Shown here: positions 1 to 11,585 of the stretch, in pieces
Layout of the letters: every line of letters begins with the position of its first letter
How positions within the stretch are numbered: the stretch's first letter is position 1
NCBI GenBank assembly: GCA_963556255.1
Contig: OY744608.1
Coordinates: 5,365,517-5,429,516 of the forward strand
From: Allolobophora icterica
Taxonomy: Eukaryota > Annelida > Clitellata > Crassiclitellata > Lumbricidae
Direction of reading: 5' to 3'
DNA: 64,000 nucleotides
Notes under the pieces: generated by a model
Database searches by the model: none
Told to the model about the DNA's origin: nothing
Seen by the model: the letters and a program-made list of their open reading frames with translations, nothing else
Position numbers and translations under genes: made by a program

Positions 1-1475
1 TTTAACTGTATAGGGGGTGAAACCTAATTTCAGTCGACATCAGAGGGCTTCCTCATCACAAGATAATAATCGTTAATGTTAAGTCTTAAGTGGAAGAATA
101 TGTATGTATAATTATTCGTTTATTGTGTAAACTCGTTGTCATACCCCAACCAGGAAATTTAGCTCCCTGCGCCAATGATATTAGAGTCAAAATGACCTGA
201 CAGTCAGTCAAAAACTAACATAGCTTGAAAAACAGATTACTAGAAGAGTCACCACTGGCAAGGTCCCGCAAGCACGAAGACCCCAGTCAACGGATTCTCA
301 TCCAGGACTGATGGTTGGCATGTCATTCGAAGTTCATGGTCTTGGTAGCGTCGAAGAAGGGTTGAATTAGACCTATTTGCAACATATTATGCACAGTTTA
401 TAGGCATTAGGTGGCGATGGCGTAGAAGTAAAATGTACATTCCTAAGCGAACTCTCTGAAGGCAAGTTCCAGTATTATTTGCTACCTTTATGTCCATGGT
501 AACTCATAGTTGCTGTCAAACTTGTTCTACATACAGCCCATTCAAGGGTTTTAAAAGTCAGAACGTAAATCTATGTATGGCCCATCCCCAATGTTAAAAA
601 GGTTTTAGGTGATTCAGAATTTTTGGCGATTAAACTAGTTAAATGTGCAGATTTGGCAGATGAAACAAGTTTTCGCACACGTTTGATAAAGAGAAAGGAG
701 TGAGAGGGGAAGGGAGGAGGAGGGAATTGGTCATCATCACTCTGTGGAGCAAATTAAATTTACACCCTTGTTAACAACATAGAAACGATGAGGAGTATTC
801 TGATTGGCATATTGTCACCGTGATTATTAACAATAATTATATACCAACTGAAGAGCAGTCTCTTAAACACCGCTTTTAAGTGTTAAATCTTTCTATAAAC
901 ACAAGCAACTGAAAGTGGTTTTTAACTGAAGGATCGGTTGAAGCCAATTGCTGTCGACGTTAAAGGCCTTCGTTGCCATAAAATATCGTTAATATGAACA
1001 TTGGCGGTAAGCTAGGGTGTCACACTCATGGACATCATCCCCTAGTCCCTTACCAGTCCATACTGTATCCTTAGTAATGTTTTTCAACTAATGTCACCCA
1101 TAAATCGTAATTCCTGTAATGGTAATAATAGTGACATAAACAATTAGCAGAATTAAACTTAAAATTACAGGTGCATATTTTTATTTTATTTTTTTATTTG
1201 TCTCATTCTTTTCCTTTCAGTAATACTTCAGTATCAAAAACGTTATTAGTATAGGTTTAAAAATACTAATTACCATAACATTGCAGCTAAACTACCAGAG
1301 AATTGAACGAAATCAGCGATTATTAAAACACCAAGCGAAAACAATGAAAACAGCAGCGCATGCTAGTAGCACGTGCAGACGAAAGTTATGAAACCACGTG
1401 ATTTGAAGCGTAATCGTAACTCGGTAATAATGACGTCACTGACCAGAACGCATTAGAAGGTTCAAACCAGTAGAT

Positions 1476-1592
<117 letters not shown>

Positions 1593-1862
1593 CTTCGTTT
1601 AATATTTTCAAACTGACAATAACGCAGTATGATTACAAATCAGTATGAACGGATGATCTCAAGCAATTACAGGAGTCTAATTTTAACTGTATACGGCAGC
1701 CATCCAAGGCGCCCATCACGTCCTACATCTCATTTTAACAACGCGCCATCTCGCGAATGAAAATAGGTTGAGTGGACCTTTTTGGGAGGGTTGGTTGCGG
1801 GAAGCGATCCCGCTGCCTATTGCTCTTCATGCCAGTGATGTTACCACTACTCTATGGACCCC
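1593..1862 (-). mobile_element. tRNA-derived SINE with AAT tail (antisense)
   Basis: This is the reverse-complement relative of the element at 3581-3855: both share the head word ggggtccata, a middle part with gcgagatggcg, and the 3' end attaaacgaagatt followed by AAT/ATT repeats. The second duplication unit (near 5110-5135) lacks it, which marks it as an insertion. Confidence 0.8.
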
Positions 1863-2401
1863 GTCATACATTGCATGTATGCTGGGCTTTCGAAAAATAT
1901 TTTGTTGCTATATGTCTCTTAATTTAAAAATAATAAATGTCTGCAGAAACTCTGCAAAGATATTTTTATAAAGTCTTTTTGTCATTTTGGTGTCACCCTC
2001 TCTGTAGTGCCAACCGGTGCTGCCAGCACCTCCGCATACGCCTAGAGACGCCACTGATAGTTTCGTAAGTGACGGACAAAGCATATTAAATTCATATATA
2101 GGGGGAGGAGCAGGAGGGAAAGGGCAGGGAGGAGGGAGGGAGGAAGGATTGGTAACTACCACTTTATGGAGCAAAGTTACGCCCTTGCTAACAACATAGA
2201 AACGATGATTGGCTACTGTAACCATGCTCAGTAATAATATATGCTGACTGAAGAGCCGTTATTATACACCTCTTTAAGGCTTAACTTTGCCCTATAAACA
2301 CAAACAACTCAGATGCAGTACTTAACTGGATACGATCTGCTGTTCCCAGTTTCAGTCGACATCAGAGGGCTTTCTTGCTATCAACTTACATAATAACCGT
2401 T

Positions 2402-2580
2402 GTACGTCTGTCTGTCCCGTAAACAAACACTATTGTGACGTCACTATACTGCCGCCTTGGCGACGGTTGTCTTGACGGTTGTCTTGACGACGGCTATGGG
2501 CCTATAATATGACGTTATTGTTATCACTGCAATAATAACTGTTTTTTATATACCGTGATTTTTCACGGGTTTACAGCTAG
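2402..2580. mobile_element. Short retroelement with imperfect 16-bp target duplication
   Basis: An insertion of 179 bp present in unit B but absent from unit A (near position 62). It is flanked by ttacataataaccgtt (2386-2401) and taagataataatcgtt (2581-2596), 13 of 16 identical. The target length points to LINE-type integration. The family is not recognised; it ends in cgggtttacagctag. Confidence 0.6.
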
Positions 2581-2684
2581 TAAGATAATAATCGTTAAGT
2601 CTTAAATGAAGGATGGGGTGAATTAGACCTATTTGCAACATATTATGCACAGTTTATAGGCAATCGGTGGCGATGGCATAGAAG

Positions 2685-3237
2685 CAGTGATGGGCACTAA
2701 ACTATTTTTTTTTAGTTAAACTAAAACTATTTTCCAACTAAAAAAAATAGTTAAACTAAAGTTGGCAACTGATTTTGGAAAGTAGTTAACTAAACTAAAA
2801 AAAAGTAGTTAAACTTTTTCCAACTATTTTCCAACTATTTACGACAAACATTTTCGCAATAAAAGACGTTAAGTGAACTGTAATAATGCAAAGCGTCATT
2901 GACAATTTCACCTTCAAACTATGCAATGTGTACTGTTCTGGCATACAGTTACATGTGCACTGTAAGTAGTGTATGAATTTGAAAACACAGGCTGTAAATG
3001 CTAAAACCATGCAGTGTTAAAATGTTTTTTTGCTGACAGTGTGCAATGTTCACTGTGGAAAAAAAGTTGCATATTGCTGATTTTTTTAGTTAAACTATTT
3101 AGTTAGCAACTAAATTTTTTTAGTTAAACTATGGTTTTAACTAAACTATTTTTATTTAGTTAAACTTCTTCCTTAACTAAATTTTTTTAGTTAAACTAAT
3201 AGTTAGCAACTTTTTAGTTAACTATTGCCCATCACTG
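2685..3237. mobile_element. hAT-type MITE, 553 bp
   Basis: Terminal inverted repeats are cagtgatgggca at the start and its exact complement at the end. The flanking target duplication catagaag is perfect (2677-2684 and 3238-3245), and unit A near 415-430 shows the unoccupied site. The interior is AT-rich and built from variants of tttagttaaacta. No transposase frame is present. Confidence 0.92.
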
Positions 3238-3580
3238 CATAGAAGTAAACTGTCTTAGTCAACATTTCGTAAGCGAACTCTCTGAAGGCAAGTTCCAGTA
3301 TCATTTGCTATCCATGGTAACTCATAGTTGATGTTAAACTAGTTCTATATAGGCCTACGGCTCATTCAATGGTTTAAAAAATCAGAACGTAAATCCATAT
3401 GGCCCATCCTCAATGTTAAAAAGGTTTTTGGTGATGCAGTACTTTTTGTGATTAAATTAGTGTAGTATGCAGATTTGGCAGATGAAACAAGTGTTCGCAC
3501 ACGTTTGAGAAGAGGAGTGGGAGGAGAATTGAGGAGGAGGGTTTGGTCATCATCACTCTGTGGAGCAAATTAACACCCTT

Positions 3581-3855
3581 GGGGTCCATAGCCTAGTGGT
3601 AACATCACTGGCGAGAAGTGCAAGAGGTAGCGGGATCGCCTCCCGTAACCCTCCCAAAGGTCCACTCAGCCTATCAATTCGCGAGATGGCGCGTTTGTAA
3701 AAATGAGATGTAGGACGTGATGGGCGCCTTGCAAGGCAGCCGTATGCAGTTAAATTCGACTCCTGTAATAACTTGTGATCATCCGTTCATACTGATTTGT
3801 AATCATACTGCATGATTGTCAGTTTGAAAATATTAAACGAAGATTATTATTATTA
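3581..3855 (+). mobile_element. tRNA-derived SINE with ATT tail (sense)
   Basis: The head carries an A-box-like tagcctagtgg about 10 bases in, the B box is eroded, and the element ends in ATT repeats. The first duplication unit is uninterrupted here (about 755-790). Same family as 1593-1862. Confidence 0.8.
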
Positions 3856-4132
3856 CATAGAAACGATGAAGAGTATTTTGATTGGTGCACTGTAACCGTA
3901 ATTATTAACAATTGATACCAACTGAAGAGCAGTCTCTTAAACACCTCTTTTAAGTGTTTAAATGGTCATATAAATAATAGCGACTGATAGTGGTATTTAA
4001 TTAAAGGATCGGTTAAAACCAATTGCTGTCGACGACAAAGGCTTTCGTTGCCATAAGATATCGTTAGTATGAACGGTGGCAGTAAGTCAGGGTGTCACAC
4101 CCATGGATGTCTCCTCCCTTAGTCCCTTATCA

Positions 4133-4452
4133 CAGCGGTTCTCAACCTGTGGTCCGCGGACCACTGGTGGTCCGCGGCCATCTGACTGGTGGTCCGCGAG
4201 CAAGGCCTACAATTTATATTTTTACAATTTAAAACATGCAAACAGACACATTTTGTAAATTTTTTAATTTCTGCTTTATTTCAATCGCCAGAATCGGCTA
4301 GATAGCAGCAGGAAACTAATAATACACGGATTTATGGAAAAAAAATTTCTTTTGTATTAATTTGGTTTTTGGCACAATTTTTAGTGGTGGTCCGCGACCG
4401 AGACACAAAATTTTTAAGTGGTCCTTCAATCTCAAAAGGTTGAGAACCGCTG
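4133..4452. mobile_element. hAT-type MITE, 320 bp
   Basis: Inverted ends cagcggttctcaacc and its complement resemble the ends of Charlie-like hAT elements. The 8-bp target duplication ccttatca is perfect (4125-4132 and 4453-4460), and unit A near 1044 shows the empty site. Near both ends the words ggtggtccgcg recur. Confidence 0.93.
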
Positions 4453-4645
4453 CCTTATCAGACCATACAGGATCCTTACTAATGTTTTTGAACTATTGTC
4501 ACTCGTAAATTGTAATTCCTGTAATGGTAATAATAGTGACATAAACAACTAGCAGAATTAAAATTAAAACTACAGGTGCATATTTTTATTTTGTTTTTAA
4601 TTTTTCTCATTCTTTTCCTTTCAGTAATACTTCGTTATCAAAAAC

Positions 4646-4876
4646 TTATTTATTTATTCCGGATATTTCTATAGCGCCTCTGTAAGTCAACTACTACTCA
4701 GAGGCGCTCCCGACTACAGCATCTGATACTGTGCCGGAATTTTCACGCCGAAGCGCCACGAGCAATTGAGAGTGAAGGACTTGCCCAAGGTCCGTACGCA
4801 GCGGCTAGAGTGGGATTCGAACCTGCAACCCTCCGGTCACAAGGGGCCGAACTTACCACTGAGCCACCACGCCCCA
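4646..4876 (-). mobile_element. tRNA-derived SINE (antisense)
   Basis: Read on the minus strand it has an A box tggctcagtgg (4856-4866) and a perfect B box ggttcgaatcc (4813-4823), followed by a body containing aagtccttcactctcaattgc and a TTTA-rich 3' tail. It is absent from unit A near 1232-1242, so the insertion postdates the duplication. Confidence 0.88.
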
Positions 4877-5755
4877 CAACGTTATTAGTATAGGTTTTAA
4901 AATACTAATTACCATAACAATGCAGCTAAACTACCAGAGAATTGGACGAAATCAGCGTTTATAAAAAAGACCAAGCGAAAACAATTAAAACAACAGCGCA
5001 TGCTTGTGGCACGTGCAGACGAAAGTTACGAAACCACGTGATTTGAAGCGTTATTGTAACTTGGTAATGATGACGTCACTGACCGGAACGCATTAGAAGG
5101 TTCAAAACAGTAGATTAGCATAGAGTTTGATACATTGCATGTAAGCTTGGCTTTCGAAAAATGTTTTTGTTGCTATATGTCTGTTAATTTAAAAATACTA
5201 AATGTTTGCTGAAACTCTACAAAGGCATTTGATAGTCTTTTGTCATTTTGGTGTCACCCTTTATGAAGGTGTCACCCGCGGAGCGGCCAGCACCCCCGCA
5301 AACCTCTAGTGACGCCACTGATAGGTGGCGCTGACATAGAAGTCAACTCTGTTTGTGAACAATTCGTAAGACCTCTGAAGACAAATTCCAGTATCATTTG
5401 CTATCTTGATGTTCATGGTAACTTAAAAGTTGATGTTAAAACCAGTTCTATAGGCTATATATACGGCCCAATCAAGATTTTTAAAAGTCAGAACGTAGAT
5501 CTATAATAGGCCTATGTGTCCATCCTGAATTTAGCAAGTCATTCAAAATAGGGCTTACTGTACTTACCCTGTTTTGGATTTAGGTATGACCAGAGAAAGA
5601 TAATTGGATGACCTTGCTGAATAATGATAAGTATGGGGAATGAGAACTGATTTTAAGTATTTTGGCTGTCCATAGTTCAAAGTTTTCTATAGGGGCCTAC
5701 TATGAGCCCCAATTTGAAACCAATTCTTTACTGAACTGTAAGCCACTACAAAGAT

Positions 5756-5995
5756 TTAAGCATAATGGGTTATATGTTCATATTTGGATGTATTAGTTAT
5801 GGCACTAGCCAACGAGTTCTGCACTCTCTGCAGCTTCAGGATGTTTGACCTATACTTGATACCAGTAAGAAGCGAGGTACAGTGATCTATGCGACTGGAA
5901 ACCAATGCATTTGCCAGAGATGTTCTTGCAGACATTGGCAGATAACGCCTAATTCTGCGCGTGACACAAATGAACATATATGATGACTGTGGCAA
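5756..5995 (-). pseudogene. Non-LTR retrotransposon RT fragment (thumb region)
   Basis: The minus-strand frame reads like the region after the RT fingers/palm in CR1/Jockey-type elements: LANALVSSRIDHCTSLLTGI followed by LQRVQNSLASAITNTSKYEH. About 80 codons remain open, with no catalytic YADD-type block and no endonuclease, so it is a dead fragment. The family clade is inferred only from these blocks. Confidence 0.75.
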
Positions 5996-6478
5996 TTTAC
6001 AATTGAGTCACCAAATTTGATACTGTGGATTATTCTTACAGTTTGATGATAGATGAGTTTGCATGCGAATCATGACTATTCGGTGAAGGATTTTAGCAAA
6101 TCTAGAACTTAAGTCAATTATTACGCGATACCAGCTATTCGCTATTCCAATAAAACACAAATGTGTTATGCTTGTGGTCGATTATTTAAAAAAACACATT
6201 TAGTTAATGGGTCGCCTCTTTTAGGTGACGGATTTCAGATCCTTGGAGATCCAGCTGAATTTATTCACTGACTACACTTTAACGACGAGCTGCATTGGCT
6301 TCCCAGTCGCTTTTAGTATACTCTCGTCATAAAGTGTTAAATAACATGTCGACAAAATTATTGGTTAGACGCTGTGTAATAACAAAGATGATTAGCATCG
6401 CTCTCTTCCTTACTCGTTTCTATCAGACAGAATATAATTGAAGTGTTCGTTCAATCGCTACCACAACTCTGAAAATTG

Positions 6479-6565
6479 CCCATACTCTGGTAGTACCAGT
6501 CCCAAGCCTTGAGAAAGGAAGAGGGCGATGCTAATCATTTTGTGTTATGTCGTTAAACAGAAACT
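6479..6565 (-). repeat. Dispersed repeat R1, minus copy
   Basis: R1 is a family of about 110 bp recognised by gctgtttaacgacgctgtgt, then gatgattagcgtcgccc, ctttctccaggcttgggact and a gcagtggcggagtt-like end. This copy is inverted, and a more eroded plus copy lies near 6365-6430. Confidence 0.7.
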
Positions 6566-6621
6566 TCAAAAGTAACTAACAAATCGCTACCACACTCACA
6601 AACATTAGGAAACCGTTGGTA

Positions 6622-6690
6622 AGTTACAGTTTAATGACACTGCTTCACAGGAAAACTGATTAGCGTCACCCTTCTTCTTTATCCAGGAAT
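6622..6690 (+). repeat. Dispersed repeat R1, partial
   Basis: Contains gattagcgtcaccc and a tatccagg end characteristic of R1; truncated before the final block. Confidence 0.55.
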
Positions 6691-6980
6691 TATACACCTT
6701 TAAATCGTCAACTTTAGACATTATATATTTGTAATTTTCGTTTAATAGTTGGCTTCCCACGGAAAATCAAGTAATTGGTTATTTACAGATTACACCAAAG
6801 ATGTTACTAAGCAGACCTTAAAATCTTTGGTGTCATAGCAAGGAGGATTCGTGTATGTTGTCTTTCTCCTTTTATCCAGGAATAAATTAGACACCTTTAA
6901 ATTCTTTCCTCCGACACTATATATTTGTAATTTTCGGTCAATCACTACTCGAATTAACCAAAAGAGCAATGTTTTTCGTT

Positions 6981-7304
6981 GGGTAATTACTGTTTAACAA
7001 CGCTGTCATAAAAAAAATAATCGAACGAAAACTACTTATTTCTCCAGGCTTAGGACCGGTACTACCAGAGCATAGGCGTAATTTGTGGGGGTACGAGGGG
7101 TACCCATACCTCCCATTTTTTGGACTGGGGGTCCCGTACCCCCACTTTTTGAACAAGCCAATCAATATTTTATTATTGTGCCTTCCCAGAGATCGCAGTC
7201 TCCGCCTTGCTTCGTGTATGTAAGAAATTGACCCCCCTTTTTAGACCAAAGTTGCGCCCCTGTTACCCCTGTACCAGAGTACGAGCAGTGACTGAGTTGG
7301 TGCA
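6981..7304 (+). repeat. Dispersed repeat R1, split by a MITE
   Basis: R1 sequence runs to taccagag at 7070 and resumes at 7272 after the hAT MITE. An inverted R1 copy at 7336-7442 follows, so the locus forms an inverted repeat pair. Confidence 0.7.
7071..7271 (-). mobile_element. hAT-type MITE, family M1, 201 bp
   Basis: Ends cataggcgtaattt and cgcccctg match the family also seen at 9405-9728 and 20807-21127, in reverse orientation. The target duplication taccagag is perfect (7063-7070 and 7272-7279). Confidence 0.85.
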
Positions 7305-7335
7305 AAAATTATAGGTCTTAATTTTTATACAAACT

Positions 7336-7442
7336 CCGCCATTGACCGTACTCTAGTAGTATCAGTCCTGAGCCTGGATAAAGGAGGAGGGCGACGCTAA
7401 TCATCCTTATTTGTGACACAGCGTCGTTAAACAGCAACTAAC
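7336..7442 (-). repeat. Dispersed repeat R1, minus copy
   Basis: Matches the complement of the R1 consensus, including gacgctaatcatc and gcgtcgttaaacagcaacta. It faces the copy at 6981-7304. Confidence 0.75.
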
Positions 7443-7663
7443 CAGCCAACCAAGCACCTTTCATACCAAATCAGCGCTTTGAATGTTTAAAATCGTCAGC
7501 AATAAAAATGCGCTGGATAGGGACTAAGCAGGTGCCTCGATGGGGCCTTTGTTTAAATGTAGGTCTCAACTCAGGAAAGTACAGACTCGTGTTGCAAGGT
7601 TTTCAACAGAAATCAAACGGCATAGATGTTTTCATAAACAGACGCTTTTGTTAGGTCAAAACT

Positions 7664-7665
7664 TA

Positions 7666-7756
<91 letters not shown>
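7664..7756. repeat. (ATT)n microsatellite
   Basis: About 31 ATT units, immediately next to the retroelement fragment at 7757-7927. Confidence 0.95.
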
Positions 7757-7757
<1 letters not shown>

Positions 7758-7926
7758 GTTACCCGAGGACCGAGGTAGGCCACTATATATGATCCCTCAG
7801 GTGTCAGATACTAATTAAATATGTTGATTCTGGAGTGGCCGTCCTGGTCAAGATCTGGAACAACGAAAGTGCTGTGGAAGGCAACTGCGTTGAAACGCTG
7901 AATAACGATAGATATGCGTTGAAACA

Positions 7927-7927
<1 letters not shown>
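7757..7927 (-). mobile_element. Non-LTR fragment between AAT/ATT arrays (copy 1)
   Basis: On the minus strand the segment near 7870-7925 is complementary to aaggcaactgcgttgaaacg and would encode an RFNAVAF-like peptide, shared with the better preserved copy at 28487-28773. A weak cctcgg/ccgagg hairpin lies at its low-coordinate end. It is bounded by ATT at 7664-7756 and AAT at 7928-7968. Confidence 0.6.

Positions 7928-7968
<41 letters not shown>
7928..7968. repeat. (AAT)n microsatellite
   Basis: About 13 units between two fragments of the same retroelement family. Confidence 0.92.
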
Positions 7969-8186
7969 TTTTTTTTGCCCTGAGGTACTTCGTTCCCTCA
8001 GGGTCTTAGAGATTAAATTAATTATTTTTTCCGGAACGGTTAACCCTCGTCCAGATCCTGTTGGGCTGATACCATCGAGCCGCTGTAGGCCACCGCGTTA
8101 AACCGCTGGATGGCAATCGAGAGTCTCTGGTGTAAAAAAACTCGTCTCGCGCGGCTCGCCCGTGGCACTAGCAAGGCGTCGACATA

Positions 8187-8187
<1 letters not shown>
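7969..8187 (-). mobile_element. Non-LTR 3' end with terminal hairpin (copy 2)
   Basis: Minus-strand order: RFNAVAY-like codons (near 8080-8115), a 3' untranslated part, then a hairpin formed by ccctgagg and ccctcaggg (about 7978-8004) and a run of A. The same hairpin and the neighbouring cttagagattaaatta recur near 43545-43590. Arrays of AAT and ATT border both sides. Confidence 0.62.

Positions 8188-8248
<61 letters not shown>
8188..8248. repeat. (ATT)n microsatellite
   Basis: About 20 units bordering the previous fragment. Confidence 0.95.
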
Positions 8249-8249
<1 letters not shown>

Positions 8250-8332
8250 AACAAACTTTATTATTTAAAATGATCCCTCAGACACTTTGAAACTGCATTA
8301 GAAGAGTTAATATTATTATTATTTTTTTTTTA

Positions 8333-8362
8333 AATTATTATTATTATTATTATTATTATTAT
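8333..8362. repeat. (ATT)n microsatellite
   Basis: About 10 units. The preceding 84 bp (8249-8332) hold a short eroded piece with gatccctcag, as in copy 1. Confidence 0.85.
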
Positions 8363-8517
8363 CGTTTTTTTTTAAAACATCATTCGACAAGTTCTGGCCG
8401 CATGAAAGTTCCTATGAAGGCAACAGCATTGAAGCGTTGTATGGTGATTGACAACCGCTGGAGTAGATAACAAGTCTCCCTAGGGTCTCCGGTGGTTAAA
8501 GCTAAGTATCTCCCCAA

Positions 8518-8518
<1 letters not shown>
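8363..8518 (-). mobile_element. Non-LTR fragment between ATT arrays (copy 3)
   Basis: Contains gaaggcaacagcattgaagc, the complement of an RFNAVAF-type coding stretch, and is bounded by ATT arrays at 8333-8362 and 8519-8567. Confidence 0.6.

Positions 8519-8567
<49 letters not shown>
8519..8567. repeat. (ATT)n microsatellite
   Basis: About 16 units, followed by 230 bp of unassigned sequence. Confidence 0.93.
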
Positions 8568-8568
<1 letters not shown>

Positions 8569-8794
8569 GAAAGACTGTATACATTTCAGCCAACCTTTGC
8601 TCGGTGCCTACTCTCAAGAATTGTCTCTGCTTCACTAGGTCTCATGGGTGTCTTACTTTGACTATATCGCGGAGTGTAGGCCTATAGACTCCCTGTTTGG
8701 CTTTCGACTGAACTCATTCTGGAATTTGGTTTGCACAAGGATTTTGTTTGGTCTACACCGACCATACACTGATAGTGATAGTATCACCATTATT

Positions 8795-8797
8795 ATA

Positions 8798-8848
<51 letters not shown>
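8795..8848. repeat. (ATT)n microsatellite
   Basis: About 18 units running into T-rich sequence. Confidence 0.93.
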
Positions 8849-9101
8849 TTTTATTTTTTTTTTGCACCCGAGGTAGTTCTGTTCCCTCGGGCTAAGAAAC
8901 TATGTCCGAAGACTGTGCGGTGGGTATCTGGAACGACTCACTCGACAAGATCATGCTGCTCGAAGGTACCCGGTATTATTATTATTATTGTTATTATCTC
9001 TTATGTTATGCTTTGCGAAATAAACTAGTATGGTCTAGTGTGATAGAGGTGGTCGCTCCTTGGCACCAGGCAGCATCGACATGGTGCCCCGGAAGGCAAC
9101 C
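8849..9101 (-). mobile_element. Non-LTR 3' ends between ATT arrays (copies 4 and 5)
   Basis: Begins with a T run and a hairpin cccgagg/ccctcggg (about 8866-8900), as in copy 2. The part at 9040-9101 reads on the minus strand as VAFRGTMSMLPGAKE, near-identical to the C-terminal VAFEGAMSMLPGAKE-like end at 28487-28560 (which has K in place of M). A short ATT run at 8975-8989 separates the two pieces. Confidence 0.6.
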
Positions 9102-9209
<108 letters not shown>

Positions 9210-9239
9210 ACAAAGTCTCTATCCATACATTGATCGATA

Positions 9240-9372
9240 GTGGCATATATCCATCCAGTCATCCTTCCACAAATCTATCCATGCATCCACCCATCCATAT
9301 ATTCATCAATACATTCACAAAGCCATTCATCCATCCATCAACCCATCCAACCATCCATCAATTCACCCAGCA
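9240..9372. repeat. Degenerate CATC/CCAT repeat
   Basis: Irregular runs of atccatccat-type words; no other content. Confidence 0.7.
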
Positions 9373-9404
9373 CAGCAACAATCCCTTGAGCCTATACCTA
9401 TAGA

Positions 9405-9728
9405 CAGGGGCGTAACTTTAGCCTAAAAAGTGGGGGGTACCAATACCTTGGTCTAAAAAGTGGGGGGTACCAATTTCTTCTCCACTTTCGTTTTTAGCAT
9501 GATAGCCATTTTGAACATATTCCCTGTCAGTATTCTCATTAATTTTGGCTCTCGATTAACCTGTGTATCTAAGTACCTTTGTACTTTTGGCGGAGATTGC
9601 GTTCTCTGGGAAAGCACAATAATAAAATATTGATTGGCATTGTTTAAAAAGTGGGGGGTACCGTACCCCCCAGTCCAAATAGTGGGGGGTACGGGTACCC
9701 CTCGTACCCCCCACAAATTACGCCTATG
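9405..9728 (+). mobile_element. hAT-type MITE, family M1, 324 bp
   Basis: Starts caggggcgtaacttta and ends caaattacgcctatg. The 8-bp target duplication cctataga is perfect (9397-9404 and 9729-9736). Internal words aaaagtggggggtacc recur near both ends. No transposase. Confidence 0.93.
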
Positions 9729-9736
9729 CCTATAGA

Positions 9737-11430
9737 GACAGCTAGGGGTTAGACGACTACTAGCGCAACTACATTTCCTTGTACTAGGGGCTGATGGCCC
9801 ATCTCTTCCTTGCCCGATCCCATTATTACCCTGGTAAGCCCATCTGCCAACTGAGCCTTCTCAAGTTCGCTAGGGGCGCCAGTGGAGCAGAAAAATCTCG
9901 AATAAGTTTTCTGCGCTGATGTCGATTTGTAGCCCCAGGCTTTTACAGCACAGCCCACCGCTAACCACTACATTCTCATTTACTTATTTATACTATGATA
10001 TACAAAACTAAATTATTCTAACAGAAATAAAGATAGGGCCTAGCCTATAGGGCCCAAAAAGTAGGCTACGCAGTGTGCAGAAGTTATTCAGCGTAGTTAG
10101 AGGTTGGATTACGGCCCCGAGTTTGTGTCAGGTTCTGATATGTACAGAAAAACAAGTACATTTCCAGGCCAGAAGACCCTCTGAACTCAAGAAGAGACGC
10201 GCTGCTCAGGAGTCAGTATTTTCTTTAATCTGTGTCAGGCTGCGATACGTCCTTCAAAACAAGCTCGGCCAAAGAACTCTAAAAAAGTAGGCCTACATTC
10301 GGTACCTCTGTTCAGAATTAACAATAACAGAGATATTTTCTGTAATCTTAGACGTATTATGTATACACTGATAGTTGAAATGGAAATTAAGAAATTTCTT
10401 TGACCGGGAATCAAACTTATTTTAAAATTGACAGGAAATTGCTGATTTAAATTAACTATTTATCAAAACCGATTTGTTTCCACTGCTTCAACGCCACTGT
10501 ATCCGCGAGTATCAGTGACTTCGTGTGTGGGTGGGTGTGTCTCTGTCTGTCTGTCTACCTGTCTGTCTATCTGTCTGTTTGTCTGCTGTCTGTATGTATG
10601 TAGGCCAATGTATGTCTACGAATTAGGAAACCCATATTTCTAGGTACTTATCTCCATAATCTTGACGTCAATAAATAATGATCTGCGACAATTACTCACC
10701 GATACCAATTGAGATTAATCCATCAACAAAACGCGCTAGAATTTTCGAGATTTTCGATTAATTTACATCGAATAGCGTCTCCAATATTCGGTCTGAAAAC
10801 CAACTGCAGCCTTCCGTGTCATATAATCGATTTTCCATGTAAGTTGTATCTGTTTTATAATTACTCACTTATGCATAATAAAAGATTTTATTTCGTCGCT
10901 TACTCAGAGCGGAATATTCCCCTACTATTCGACAGTTTTGATAGTTACGGGAACAACCGCGAGCCATAAATAATCTAATTTTAGCCTCCATCCACCCACC
11001 CGTGAAACACTTTTAACGCTTGATCCGACCCAGATTCTCCGTTTAAATAATTTTGATAATCATAGTTTAAAATAAATATTTTATACTCAGTAAATATATG
11101 ATAGTTGATGTCGTTTAAAAAAATGTAAAACATAAGTTGAACCAACATGGAAAATTTTAGAATGCATTTGGAACTCATTTGATGCGCGTAGTAACATTTT
11201 ATTTTGGGTCACACCCAGTCGCAAAAGTCTGGAGTAATATTTTTCACTTAAGACGCAAAAATTTTCTAAAGCGCTGTTTCTGAGTGCAAATTAAATTTAA
11301 TAAATTACGGTTGTGAGCATTTTGTTAATGAGGTATTTTTAAAACTTTATTTTGATATTTAAATGGGCCGTATCGCTGCGCGTTGTAGTGCTTGGGTCAG
11401 CAAATCATTCGGTTATTGCGACACAGCGTA
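9737..11430. other. Intergenic region upstream of TENT5
   Basis: No gene is visible. About 9742-9990 may be an eroded antisense tRNA-derived SINE (tggttagcggtggg on the minus strand). 10530-10600 is a GTCT-type microsatellite. The rest is unique, AT-rich sequence; it may hold TENT5 regulatory DNA, but this cannot be shown from one genome. Confidence 0.5.
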
Positions 11431-11433
11431 GGG

Positions 11434-11462
11434 TTTATAAGAGCAAGTCGTGAAGTTTCAGT
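11434..11462 (+). promoter_or_regulatory. Candidate TENT5 core promoter (TATA-like plus initiator)
   Basis: tttataag at 11434-11441 is followed by an initiator-like ttcagt whose A is at 11460, a spacing of about 25 bp. This would give a 5' untranslated region of about 126 bases. An in-frame TAG at 11472-11474 and no ATG before 11586 fit this start. Confidence 0.5.
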
Positions 11463-11585
11463 GCGTTAAACTAGTCAGCAATTTACAGAAATTGTCGAGT
11501 CTTTCCTGATTTAAAGACGAATTCCGACGTCAGTGCCTGCATTAGTTTTATTCGTCGTAAGTCTAATTTTGTTCTTCTCAACAAA